Below the pieces are notes generated by a model that saw only the letters and a list, made by a program, of their open reading frames with translations, made no database searches and was not told the origin of the DNA. A DNA stretch of 29,004 nt from a virus, in the IMG/VR virus record IMGVR_UViG_3300022074_000272, positions 1-29,004 of that record. One strand, 5' to 3'. Position numbers and translations under genes: made by a program. Shown here one piece after another: positions 1 through 8,815 of this stretch. How positions within the stretch are numbered: the first letter of the stretch is position 1; every line of letters begins with the position of its first letter.

Positions 1-1
1 C

Positions 2-2050
2 TTGTGTATAGCATTACCTTCGGTAACTAAATTAAATAAAGTAAACAATAAGTGGACAGCAATAGATCTTCCAAAAGAGTTTAAAAATTTAAAAACTATA
101 TTTGATTGGGAAACATATCCTGAACAATTTAAAAACAAATGGTATCCTTATATAGATGAAGAATTTGAAAGAAGGGAAAAAGGTTATTGGTTTAATAATA
201 ACAATGAGCCTACTTATATTACAGGGACTCACTATATGTATTTGCAATGGTCAAAAATTGACGTTGGAAGACCAGATTATAGAGAAGCCAATAGGATATT
301 TTATATATTCTGGGAAGCTTGCAAGGCCGATTACAGATCATATGGAATATGCTATCTCAAAAATAGACGGTCTGGATTTTCTTTCATGGCCTCGAACGAG
401 ACAGTTAACCAAGCTACAATATCTAAAGACGCTAGATTCGGTATATTATCAAAGAGCGGTGCAGACGCAAAAAAAATGTTTACAGATAAAGTCGTACCCA
501 TATCAGTCAATTACCCGTTCTTTTTCAAACCGATACAAGACGGGATGGATAGACCTAAAACCGAACTTGCTTATAGAGTACCAGCAGCCAAGTTTACAAG
601 AAACAGTCTCAGGTCTACCTTGGGGGATAACAATGAGCTTCCGGAGGGATTGGATACAACCATTGATTGGAAAAACACAGGTGACAACTCTTATGATGGA
701 GAAAAGCTTCGCCTTTTAGTTCACGATGAAAGCGGTAAATGGGAAAGACCAGACAATATATTAAACAACTGGCGCGTAACAAAAACTACATTAAGATTAG
801 GTAGCAGAATTATAGGCAAATGTATGATGGGATCAACGTCAAATTCGTTAGATAAAGGAGGTGATAATTTTAAAAGACTTTATGATGATTCAGACGTTAC
901 AAAAAGAAATAAAAATGGCCAGACTAGCTCAGGATTATATTCTTTGTTTATACCTATGGAATGGAATTACGAAGGATACATTAATTCTAATGGATACCCT
1001 GTATTCGATACGCCAAAAGTACCCGAGTCTGATGCAGATGGATTACCAATTGAAACGGGGGTCATAGATTTTTGGCAAAATGAAGTTGAAGGATTAAAAA
1101 ATGACTCTGATGGTTTAAATGAATATTATAGACAATTCCCGAGAACCGAAGAACACGCTTTTAGAGATGAAGCTAAAAATAGTATTTTCAATTTAAGTAA
1201 AATATATGAACAAATTGATTATAATGAAGATTTAGAAAGAAAAGGATTTATTACAAAAGGAAGTTTTCTTTGGGAAAACGGTGTTAAAGATACTAAAGTA
1301 ATGTTTGCGCCAAATAAAAGCGGAAGATTTTTAGTGTCATGGACACCTGATAAAAAGTTAGAAAATAACGTAATAACTAAAAACGGAATTAAACACCCTG
1401 GCAATGAGCACATTGGCGCGTTTGGCTGTGATTCATATGATATATCAGGCACAACCGACGGGCAAGGATCGAAAGGATCTTTACATGGGTTAACAAAATT
1501 TAGCATGGAGGATGCGCCTCCTAATACATTTTTTTTAGAATATATAGCTAGACCACAAACTGCTGAAATGTTTTTTGAAGATGTATTGATGGCATTAGTG
1601 TATTATGGTATGCCAATGCTTGCTGAAAATAACAAACCTCGTCTTTTATACTATTTAAAACGAAGAGGTTATAGAGGGTTTGCAATGAATAGGCCAGATA
1701 AAGTTTGGAATAAACTATCAGTTGCAGAAAGAGAAGTTGGTGGAATACCTAACTCTTCTGAAGACATTAAACAAGTGCATGCGGCGGCAATTGAAACATA
1801 TATACAAAAACACGTGGGTATGAATGATGACGGGTTTGGAAATATATATTTTAATACAACGCTAAATGATTGGGCTAAATTTGATATAAATAAAAGAACT
1901 AAGTTTGATGCTACTATAAGTTCAGGCTTGGCTATTATGGCATGTAATAGACATTTATATCACCCTCGCCCAAAATATGAAAAAAAAGGTTTAGATTTGA
2001 AGTTATCAAGATTTAATAATAAAGGAATGCAGTCGCAAATAATACAATAG
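2..2050 (+). CDS. terL: Terminase large subunit (DNA-packaging ATPase-nuclease), 5' partial
   Basis: This is the motor that hydrolyses ATP to pump phage DNA into the capsid and cuts the concatemer. It acts at the portal. Residue 1 is the codon at base 2. A lambda-type deviant Walker A motif is seen at 120-127 (K-N-R-R-S-G-F-S), where the lysine lies at the front of the loop. Walker B is at about 238-243 (L-L-V-H-D-E), with D242-E243, and a coupling motif G-S-T-S-N is at 277-281. The C-terminal RNase H-like nuclease shows F-G-C-D477-S-Y-D480 and a late acidic residue, D636, in K-F-D-A-T. The reading frame is open to the window edge. The TTG at base 2 is not a convincing start, so the gene very probably begins upstream. 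The stop is followed after one base by the portal ATG. The family call is firm; the N-terminus is missing. Confidence 0.93.
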   Translation: MCIALPSVTKLNKVNNKWTAIDLPKEFKNLKTIFDWETYPEQFKNKWYPYIDEEFERREKGYWFNNNNEPTYITGTHYMYLQWSKIDVGRPDYREANRIFYIFWEACKADYRSYGICYLKNRRSGFSFMASNETVNQATISKDARFGILSKSGADAKKMFTDKVVPISVNYPFFFKPIQDGMDRPKTELAYRVPAAKFTRNSLRSTLGDNNELPEGLDTTIDWKNTGDNSYDGEKLRLLVHDESGKWERPDNILNNWRVTKTTLRLGSRIIGKCMMGSTSNSLDKGGDNFKRLYDDSDVTKRNKNGQTSSGLYSLFIPMEWNYEGYINSNGYPVFDTPKVPESDADGLPIETGVIDFWQNEVEGLKNDSDGLNEYYRQFPRTEEHAFRDEAKNSIFNLSKIYEQIDYNEDLERKGFITKGSFLWENGVKDTKVMFAPNKSGRFLVSWTPDKKLENNVITKNGIKHPGNEHIGAFGCDSYDISGTTDGQGSKGSLHGLTKFSMEDAPPNTFFLEYIARPQTAEMFFEDVLMALVYYGMPMLAENNKPRLLYYLKRRGYRGFAMNRPDKVWNKLSVAEREVGGIPNSSEDIKQVHAAAIETYIQKHVGMNDDGFGNIYFNTTLNDWAKFDINKRTKFDATISSGLAIMACNRHLYHPRPKYEKKGLDLKLSRFNNKGMQSQIIQ

Positions 2051-2051
2051 C

Positions 2052-4472
2052 ATGGCAGAAACAATACTAAAAAGTTCATTTCCTAGTCAAATAGCCTCTG
2101 ATGTTGAGAAGGCTAGCCTAGAGTACGGTTTAAAAGTTGCCCGTGCTGTAGAACACGAATGGTTTAAAAGGGACAGCGGTGCAACAAGATTTTTTTCTAA
2201 TAGAGATGAATATCATAGACTTAGATTATATGCAAGGGGAGAACAATCAGTAAAAAAATATAAAGATGAATTATCTATTAATGGTGATTTATCATATTTA
2301 AATTTAGACTGGAAGCCTGTACCTATAATACCAAAGTTTGTTGATATAGTTGTAAACGGTATGTCTGACAGATTATATGATATAAAAGCTTTTTCACAAG
2401 ATCCTTCGTCTATAAAACAAAGAACTGATTATGTAGAAGCTATTATTGCTGACATGAAAACTAAAGAAATTTCTGATGAAATTGAACAAAAGTTAGGAAT
2501 AAATGTATACAATACAAAAAAAGATAATTTACCTGAAAACGAAGATGAATTATCTTTGCACATGCAATTAGAATATAAACAATCTATTGAAATTGCAGAA
2601 GAACAAGCAATTAATACTATATTTAATTCTAATAATTATGATTTAACACAAAGAAGAATTAATTATGATTTAGCCGTTATAGGTATTGGTGCTTTAAAAA
2701 ATGAGTTTAATACCGCAGAAGGTATAAAATTAAAATACGTTGATCCAGCAGATTTAGTTTATTCTTATACGCATTCGCCTTATTTTGACGATGTATACTA
2801 TATAGGAGAAGTAAGATCCGTAACTATAAATGAACTAAAGCAACAATTTCCAGAATTAACAGATGATGAATTAAAAAATATTTCTCAACAAGGTGTACAA
2901 ACTGCAGCTTCACATAATAGATATGTAAATGAAGATTCAGTTTTAGATGCTAATACAATACAGGTTTTATATTTTAATTATAAAACATATAACAATCAAG
3001 TATTTAAAATAAAAAAGACGGCTACAGGTGCTGATAAAGCAATACCAAAAGATGATCAATTTAATCCTCCAGCTGATAGTGATTTATTTACAAAACAATC
3101 AAGATCTTTAGAGGTTGTATATGATGGTGCATTTGTTTTAGGTACAAAAAAAATGCTTAAATGGGAAATTGCTAAAAATATGGTAAGGCCTAAAAGTGAT
3201 ACTACAAAAGTAATGATGAATTATAATATAGTAGCACCTAGAATATATAAAGGAAGGATAGAGTCTTTAGTTAGCAGAATTACAGGTTTTGCTGATATGA
3301 TTCAACTTACACATTTAAAGTTACAGCAAGTTATGGCAAGAATGATTCCAGATGGAGTTTATTTAGATGCCGATGGCCTTGCTGAAATAGATCTGGGTAA
3401 TGGCACAAATTACAATCCTCAAGAAGCATTAAATATGTTTTTTCAAACAGGTTCTGTAATTGGAAGATCTATGACACAGGAAGGGGATATGAATCCGGGT
3501 AAAGTGCCTATTCAAGAGCTTACATCAAATGGGGGTAATAATAAAATAGGCTCTCTTATAAACACTTATAATTATTATTTACAAATGATTAGGGATGTAA
3601 CCGGCTTAAATGAAGCAAGAGATGGATCATTACCCGATAAAAATGCTTTAGTGGGTGTTCAAAAATTAGCAGCAGCAAATTCTAATACAGCGACAAGGCA
3701 CATATTACAATCAAGTCTATATCTCGTTGCTAAAACAGCTGAAGCTATAAGTTTAAGAATATCTGATGTGTTAGAGTTTTCTCCTACAAGAGAAGCATTT
3801 ATTTCTAGCATTGGAAGATTTAATGTTTCAACATTAGATGATATTAAAAATATGCATTTACATGATTTTGGTATTTTTATTGAATTATCACCAGATGAAG
3901 AAGAAAAACAAAAACTTGAAAATAATATACAACAAGCTTTAGCTAAAGATCAAATATATTTAGAAGATGCTATTGATATTAGAGAAATTAAAAATATAAA
4001 ATTAGCTAATCAGCTTTTAAAAGTAAGAAGAAAAAAGAAAATAGATTTAGATCAAAAACAACAACAGCAAAATATTCAAGCGCAAGCTAATGCAAATTCT
4101 CAAAATACACAAGTTGCTGCTCAAATGGAAATACAAAAAAATGAAGCTATTAATGCACAAAAATCTCAATTAGCTCAAGTTGAAGCGGAATTAGAAATAA
4201 AAAAATTAGCGCAAGAAAAAGAATACAAAAAAGAATTAATGAAATTTGAGTTTGATCTTAATATGGCTTTAAAACAACAAGAAACAGAAATATATAAAAA
4301 CAAAGAAAGTTTTAAAGAAGATAGAAAAGATGAAAGAACAAGAATACAAGCTAGCCAACAGTCTCAATTAATAGAACAAAGAAAAGACAAAAAAGGTGAG
4401 CAAAAATTTGAATCTGCTGGTAACGATACCATGGGGAGCGGATTTAACTTAGAACAATTTGAACCCCGATAA
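2052..4472 (+). CDS. Portal protein, P22/podovirus-like
   Basis: This 806-residue protein is the expected dodecameric portal, the DNA gate at one capsid vertex and the docking site for TerL and the tail rings. The length suits the large P22-like and crAss-like portals. The first ~600 residues are a mixed alpha/beta core, with a conserved-looking stretch near residues 400-520 (A-P-R-I-Y-K-G-R-I-E-S-L, then an R-D-V-T-G-L-N segment) that is typical of the clip/stem region. From about 610 to 785 it becomes a long charged and Gln-rich helix with a Q run near 670, like the C-terminal helical barrel of the P22 portal. It lies directly after terL with a one-base gap and no Shine-Dalgarno sequence, so translation is probably coupled. 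The assignment rests on size, position and composition plus family resemblance. Confidence 0.85.
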   Translation: MAETILKSSFPSQIASDVEKASLEYGLKVARAVEHEWFKRDSGATRFFSNRDEYHRLRLYARGEQSVKKYKDELSINGDLSYLNLDWKPVPIIPKFVDIVVNGMSDRLYDIKAFSQDPSSIKQRTDYVEAIIADMKTKEISDEIEQKLGINVYNTKKDNLPENEDELSLHMQLEYKQSIEIAEEQAINTIFNSNNYDLTQRRINYDLAVIGIGALKNEFNTAEGIKLKYVDPADLVYSYTHSPYFDDVYYIGEVRSVTINELKQQFPELTDDELKNISQQGVQTAASHNRYVNEDSVLDANTIQVLYFNYKTYNNQVFKIKKTATGADKAIPKDDQFNPPADSDLFTKQSRSLEVVYDGAFVLGTKKMLKWEIAKNMVRPKSDTTKVMMNYNIVAPRIYKGRIESLVSRITGFADMIQLTHLKLQQVMARMIPDGVYLDADGLAEIDLGNGTNYNPQEALNMFFQTGSVIGRSMTQEGDMNPGKVPIQELTSNGGNNKIGSLINTYNYYLQMIRDVTGLNEARDGSLPDKNALVGVQKLAAANSNTATRHILQSSLYLVAKTAEAISLRISDVLEFSPTREAFISSIGRFNVSTLDDIKNMHLHDFGIFIELSPDEEEKQKLENNIQQALAKDQIYLEDAIDIREIKNIKLANQLLKVRRKKKIDLDQKQQQQNIQAQANANSQNTQVAAQMEIQKNEAINAQKSQLAQVEAELEIKKLAQEKEYKKELMKFEFDLNMALKQQETEIYKNKESFKEDRKDERTRIQASQQSQLIEQRKDKKGEQKFESAGNDTMGSGFNLEQFEPR

Positions 4473-4502
4473 TAACTTTTAATAATTATATAATATTTTA
4501 TC

Positions 4503-5744
4503 ATGGCAGAAGAAATAAAAGAGGCTGTGCAGGAAGAAACAGTTGATAAAACTGAAGATCAAGCACAACCTAAAACAAAAGAAAAAAAAGAAGAGCCCAC
4601 TCCGTACAAAACACCAGTTGATGAAGACGGGACGCTAAAATTAGATTTACGTAAATTTAAACAAGAAGAAGATGCCGCTAAAGAGCAAAGCACAGATGAG
4701 GTACCTGTACGCGACGAATCCGAAACTAGCGGAGAGGTACAAGAACAAAACATCGAAACAACAAATGAAAAACCTTCCGGAGAAAGCGACACCGATAACA
4801 ATGAGGATGAAGTATTAGAGCTTGTAAATGAGGAAGAAGAAGCTACATTAGCGGATAAAATAAAAGATATTCCTAATAAGCTTAAAGAAAAATCGGAAGA
4901 CGTAAATAATATACAAGAGCCACAACCTGAATTACCTGAAAATATTGACAAATTAGTTGATTTTATGAAAGAAACAGGAGGTACTCTTGAAGATTATGTA
5001 AATCTTAATAAAGATTATGCGGACATGGAAGATATGCAAATACTAAGAGAGCATTATCGCCAAACTAAGCCGCATTTAACAGAAGAAGAAATAAGTTTTT
5101 TAATTGATGACTCTTTTTCTTATGATGAAGAATCAGATGAAGAAAGAGATGTTAAAAGAAAAAAACTTGCTTTAAAAGAATCAATTGCCGAGGCTAAATC
5201 AACTCTTACTAATTTAAAGAGTAAGTACTACGACGAACTTAAGTTAAGTTCTAAGTTGTCTCATGAACAGAAAGAAGCGGTTCAGTTTTACGACAATTAT
5301 AAACAGACGCAAGAAACATCTAAACAACAGAGATCTATATTTGAACAAAAAACAAGCGATTTGTTTTCTGAAAATTTCAAAGGTTTTGAATATAAAGTAG
5401 GCGAAAACAAATATAGATTTAAAGTCAAAGATGTTAATAATGTAAAAGAAAACCAATCCGACATTAATTCGTTAGTCAGCAAGTTTGTTGACAAAAACAA
5501 TAATATGAAAGATGCCGGTGGTTATCACAAAGCATTATTTACAGCTATGAATGCTGATGCTGTTGCAAACCATTTTTATGAACAAGGTAAAGCCGATGCT
5601 GTTAAAGCTAATATGGCCCAATCTAAAAACATAGATATGAACCCAAGGGGTACACATGAAAATGTAACTACTCAAGGGGGTATGCAAGTTAAAGCAGTAA
5701 GTGGTGATGATTTCGAACGTTTACGAATTAAACTTAGAAAATAA
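4503..5744 (+). CDS. Putative scaffolding protein
   Basis: A 413-residue, highly charged protein placed between portal and coat, the usual place of the scaffold that guides procapsid assembly. Residues 1-115 are very acidic and low in complexity (runs of E, K, T, D). The middle (about 180-330) is rich in predicted helix and coiled coil. The end is a basic amphipathic helix (D-D-F-E-R-L-R-I-K-L-R-K), which recalls the coat-binding C-terminus of P22-type scaffolds. No protease catalytic motif is visible. The upstream 30-base gap is entirely A/T-rich and has no Shine-Dalgarno sequence. The role is inferred from position and composition; a head-associated protein of other function remains possible. 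Confidence 0.6.
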   Translation: MAEEIKEAVQEETVDKTEDQAQPKTKEKKEEPTPYKTPVDEDGTLKLDLRKFKQEEDAAKEQSTDEVPVRDESETSGEVQEQNIETTNEKPSGESDTDNNEDEVLELVNEEEEATLADKIKDIPNKLKEKSEDVNNIQEPQPELPENIDKLVDFMKETGGTLEDYVNLNKDYADMEDMQILREHYRQTKPHLTEEEISFLIDDSFSYDEESDEERDVKRKKLALKESIAEAKSTLTNLKSKYYDELKLSSKLSHEQKEAVQFYDNYKQTQETSKQQRSIFEQKTSDLFSENFKGFEYKVGENKYRFKVKDVNNVKENQSDINSLVSKFVDKNNNMKDAGGYHKALFTAMNADAVANHFYEQGKADAVKANMAQSKNIDMNPRGTHENVTTQGGMQVKAVSGDDFERLRIKLRK

Positions 5745-5762
5745 CTTTAAAAATTTAAAAAA

Positions 5763-7235
5763 ATGGGATTATTTAGTACGGGTGGATCGTTTCCAGCAGG
5801 ATTAACGCCTACCCCAACAAAAACGTTGTTTGGTAATAACTACCTAACATTTGACTCTGCTTCTGGTGGAGGAACATTTACACAACAATTTCTACCCGAT
5901 GTATACGAAAAAGAAGTTGAAAGATATGGAAACAGATCCGTAGCTTCTTTCTTACGTATGGTTGGTGCTGAAATTCCTTCCGCTTCGGATCAAATTATTT
6001 GGTCAGAACAAGGAAGATTACACATTGCTTATAATGCAGCATCTGCTAATACTACTTCTGGCGTTGTCACTGAAAACGGACACGCTGTAAGAGTTGGCCA
6101 AACTGTTGCACTTATTGAAGCTGGAACTCACCCTAACGACGGTGTTACTTGGACTGCTGATAAAGTGGTTAAAGGAGTTGTTTCTGCTGTAGCTACTAAC
6201 ACATTTACTGTTAAAGCTTACGGTGGGTCTACACTTACTGCGGCTGGACTTACTTCAGGTTCGTCTGTAACTGTTAAGGTGTTTGTATACGGTTCTGAAT
6301 TTGCTAAAGGAACTGCAGGTATGGCCGGTTCTGTTGATGCTGGTTTCCAAAAATTCTCTAATTCGCCTATCATTATCAAAGATAAATATTCTATCTCTGG
6401 TTCTGATACTGCGCAAATTGGTTGGGTTGAGGTTACTACCGAAAACGGGGCGTCTGGGTACCTATGGTACTTAAAATCAGAACATGAAACAAGGCTTAGA
6501 TATGAGGATTATCTTGAAATGGCTATGGTAGAAGGTGAACTTGCTGCTTCTGGATCTGGCGCTATAGGCGATGGATACAAAGGTACTGAAGGTATGTTTG
6601 CTGCTATTGAGTCAAGAGGGAATATTTATCAAAACTTTAATTCAGGTGAAAATGCACTAGACAATTCTGATGGTGCTGCAAGATCTGGGTTACAAGACTT
6701 TGATGAAATTCTTAAAAATTTAGATAAGCAAGGAGCTATTGAAGAAAACATGCTTTTCCTTAATAGAGCCACTGCACTTACCTTTGATGATATGCTAGGA
6801 GCCGTAAATGCTCATTATAATGGTGGTAGTTCTTTTGGAGTATTCAACAATAGTGAGGACATGGCGCTTAATCTTGGGTTTAGCGGTTTCAGAAGAGGTT
6901 CTTATGATTTTTATAAGACTGACTGGAAATATTTAAATGATGCTACAACAAGAGGACTTGGTGGAAATATCGACGGTGTACTTGTACCTGCTGGAACTTC
7001 AACAGTGTACGATCAATCGCTTGGTAAAAACATTAAAAGACCATTCTTGCACGTAAGATATAGAGCTTCTGAAGCTGATGATAGAAAAATGAAATCTTGG
7101 ATCACTGGATCTGTAGGTGGAGTTTATACTTCTGACGTTGATGAAATGAATGTACACTTCTTATCAGAAAGATGTTTGTGTGTTCAAGGAGCTAATAACT
7201 TCGTATTATTTAAAACTGCCTCTCAGGTAGCTTAA
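5763..7235 (+). CDS. Major capsid protein
   Basis: A 490-residue coat protein, presumably HK97-fold, forming the shell. It starts with a short Gly/Pro/Thr-rich arm, then a F-L-P-D-V-Y-E-K-E-V-E-R-Y-G segment (about 43-57) of the kind conserved in marine podovirus-like and crAss-like coats. A Thr/Val/Ala-rich insertion at about 100-175 looks like an extra surface beta domain. It ends with a conserved-looking E-R-C-L-C-V-Q-G-A-N-N-F motif. Codon use differs from neighbouring genes: more CTT, GCT, GGT and GTT, less exclusive TTA and AAA. That fits the most highly expressed gene in the set. A strong hairpin terminator follows immediately. Size, position after the scaffold and composition support the call; I cannot align it here. 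Confidence 0.83.
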   Translation: MGLFSTGGSFPAGLTPTPTKTLFGNNYLTFDSASGGGTFTQQFLPDVYEKEVERYGNRSVASFLRMVGAEIPSASDQIIWSEQGRLHIAYNAASANTTSGVVTENGHAVRVGQTVALIEAGTHPNDGVTWTADKVVKGVVSAVATNTFTVKAYGGSTLTAAGLTSGSSVTVKVFVYGSEFAKGTAGMAGSVDAGFQKFSNSPIIIKDKYSISGSDTAQIGWVEVTTENGASGYLWYLKSEHETRLRYEDYLEMAMVEGELAASGSGAIGDGYKGTEGMFAAIESRGNIYQNFNSGENALDNSDGAARSGLQDFDEILKNLDKQGAIEENMLFLNRATALTFDDMLGAVNAHYNGGSSFGVFNNSEDMALNLGFSGFRRGSYDFYKTDWKYLNDATTRGLGGNIDGVLVPAGTSTVYDQSLGKNIKRPFLHVRYRASEADDRKMKSWITGSVGGVYTSDVDEMNVHFLSERCLCVQGANNFVLFKTASQVA

Positions 7236-7240
7236 TTTTA

Positions 7241-7291
7241 AAGTAAAGACAAGGGGCATTCTTTTTGAGTGCTCCTTCCTTTACATTTTAT
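7241..7291 (+). terminator. Hairpin terminator after the coat gene
   Basis: An outer stem GTAAAG (7243-7248) pairs with CTTTAC (7279-7284). An inner stem AAGGGGCATT (7251-7260) pairs with AGTGCTCCTT (7268-7277), with two G-U wobbles, around a CTTTTTG loop. It is followed by ATTTTATT. It sits 5 bases after the coat stop. It may act as a partial terminator or an RNA 3'-end stabiliser, so that coat mRNA is made in excess of downstream genes. Confidence 0.75.
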
Positions 7292-7311
7292 TAATTATAT
7301 TATATTATATT

Positions 7312-8076
7312 ATGGCAACAAAACAAAAAGCAACCACCAATGAGTGGGTTGTAAAAGATAGAACATATGCGTTATTAGGCAATAAAATGCCTTTAACACT
7401 TACCCTGGCATCAAAACATCACGGAAGAACACCTCTTATGTGGTTTGATGAAGAAAAAGGGTTTTCAAGAGAATTAAGATATGCTATTAATCAAAAATCT
7501 CCATTTGTTGATGAACAAAAAGGTAGATCTACATTACAGCATATAGTTTTTAAAGATGGCAATTTATTTGTGTCTAAAATTGACCAATGCTTACAAAAGC
7601 TATTGTCTTTATATCATCCTCAAAGAAATGTAACTTATTACGAAATTGATAATGTTGAAGAGGCTAAAGATGAATTAGAAGACATACAATTAGAAATTGA
7701 AGCTTTAAACTTAGCAAGTAAATTAGAGGTTGATCATGCAGAAGCTGTGTTAAGAGTAGAACAAGGCTCTTCGGTTTCAAAAATGACATCTCAAGAAATT
7801 AAAAGAGATTTATTATTATTTGCAAAAGATAATCCTGGATTATTTATAAATTTAGTAAATGATGATAATGTTCAATTAAGAAACTTTACTATTAAAGCAA
7901 CAGAGGCTTCTATTATATACTTAGATCCAGACCAAAGAAATTTCTTCTGGTATAATAATAATAAAAAGCTAATGACAGTTCCTTTTGATGAAAATCCATA
8001 TTCAGCTTTTGCTGCGTATTTAAAAACGGATGAAGGTTCTGAAGTTTATAAAGCAATTGAAAAGAAATTTAAATAG
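7312..8076 (+). CDS. Conserved phage virion-module protein, unknown function
   Basis: A 254-residue protein between the coat and ring-protein genes. I recognise it as a family recurring at this place in marine podovirus-like phages, but I know no function. Near the N-terminus are P-L-T-L-T-L (about 26-31) and W-F-D-E-E-K-G-F (about 44-51). A helical acidic segment lies at about 113-140. A block around 160-180 reads S-Q-E-I-K-R-D-L-L-L-F-A-K-D-N-P, and near the C-terminus are K-L-M-T-V-P-F-D-E-N-P-Y and a K-T-D-E-G-S-E-V-Y motif. No membrane segment, signal peptide or catalytic motif is evident. It is flanked by two hairpins, so its transcript level may differ from that of its neighbours. The start has only an A/T-rich TATAT leader. 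Confidence 0.72.
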   Translation: MATKQKATTNEWVVKDRTYALLGNKMPLTLTLASKHHGRTPLMWFDEEKGFSRELRYAINQKSPFVDEQKGRSTLQHIVFKDGNLFVSKIDQCLQKLLSLYHPQRNVTYYEIDNVEEAKDELEDIQLEIEALNLASKLEVDHAEAVLRVEQGSSVSKMTSQEIKRDLLLFAKDNPGLFINLVNDDNVQLRNFTIKATEASIIYLDPDQRNFFWYNNNKKLMTVPFDENPYSAFAAYLKTDEGSEVYKAIEKKFK

Positions 8077-8083
8077 TCAAACT

Positions 8084-8119
8084 ATAGTGATAGGGTCACT
8101 TAGTGTGGCCCTTCATTAT
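8084..8119 (+). terminator. Intergenic RNA hairpin, weak terminator or processing element
   Basis: ATAGTGA (8084-8090), a bulged T, and AGGGTCAC (8092-8099) pair across a TTAGT loop with GTGGCCCT (8105-8112) and TCATTAT (8113-8119). This gives 15 pairs with two G-U wobbles. It is followed by an A-rich leader rather than a T run, so it is not a standard intrinsic terminator on this strand. It begins 7 bases after a stop and ends 12 bases before the next ATG. Confidence 0.55.
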
Positions 8120-8131
8120 AAATAAAAAAAT

Positions 8132-8812
8132 ATGATTAGCGTAGATACAGTATATCAAAGAGTACAAGCCATTCTTAATAAAGAGAATAGAGGTTATATG
8201 ACTCCACAAGAATATAATCTTTTAGCAAATCAAGCACAGTTAGAAGTGTTTGAACAGTACTTTTATGACCTAAATCAATTTAACAGAACAGGCGAAATAA
8301 CAAATGAGTACGCTAATATAGTTAACAATATTAAAGAAAAAATTAATTTATTTAGAACCACAGCTGGATTGAGTATAGCAAATTCTGTATTTGCTTTACC
8401 ATCAGATATATATAGGCTTGGTACTGTATATTATAACAACACAACAGAGCTTGATGCAATAGATCAAAACGATTTTCTACACATAAATGCATCTAAACTT
8501 ACAAAACCAGATGTTAAAAAACCTGTTTACATTAGAAACGGCAATAACCTTACGGTTTATCCTTCCACAATAACTTCATTATCATGTACTTACATTAAAA
8601 AACCAGCACAAGTTGTTTGGGGATATGTAGAAATAAGTTCAATAGCAAAATATGATTCATCGACGGCAACAGATTTTGAATTGCATGAGTCTGATGAAAC
8701 TACTGTTGTATATAAAATATTAAGTTATGCAGGACTTGTTATAAAACAACCTGAAATAAGCCAGGTTGCAGAACAAAAAGACAATTTAAAAGTACAAAAA
8801 GAAAAATCATAA
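8132..8812 (+). CDS. Head-to-tail connector / ring protein (first)
   Basis: A 226-residue soluble protein resembling the connector or ring proteins of crAss-like and related podovirus-like phages, which stack under the portal and join it to the tail. The N-terminus (about 1-50) carries the family-like V-Q-A-I-L-N-K-E-N-R-G-Y and N-Q-A-Q-L-E-V-F-E-Q-Y-F-Y-D-L-N-Q-F segments. The rest is beta-rich, with an A-L-P-S-D-I-Y-R-L turn near 89-97. No membrane or catalytic motif is seen. It is followed after three bases by a second connector-type gene, and the pair leads into the muzzle gene. The function is inferred from resemblance and order. Confidence 0.72.
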   Translation: MISVDTVYQRVQAILNKENRGYMTPQEYNLLANQAQLEVFEQYFYDLNQFNRTGEITNEYANIVNNIKEKINLFRTTAGLSIANSVFALPSDIYRLGTVYYNNTTELDAIDQNDFLHINASKLTKPDVKKPVYIRNGNNLTVYPSTITSLSCTYIKKPAQVVWGYVEISSIAKYDSSTATDFELHESDETTVVYKILSYAGLVIKQPEISQVAEQKDNLKVQKEKS

Positions 8813-8815
8813 TAA

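Noticed and set aside
156-719. A 187-codon rightward open frame inside terL, with a hydrophobic start
   Set aside because: It lies wholly inside the conserved ATPase region of terL in another frame, including the Walker A region. Nothing in its sequence resembles a known protein, and such open frames arise by chance in A/T-rich genes.
4559-4951. A 130-codon leftward Ser-rich open frame opposite the scaffold-like gene
   Set aside because: The acidic GAA/GAT-rich coding strand produces Ser/Phe-rich antisense frames. There is no independent leader or partner gene.
7285-7311. TATAT-rich stretch before 7312 as a promoter
   Set aside because: It lacks a recognisable -33/-7 Bacteroidota or -35/-10 pair. 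The A/T richness is the same as in other leaders here.
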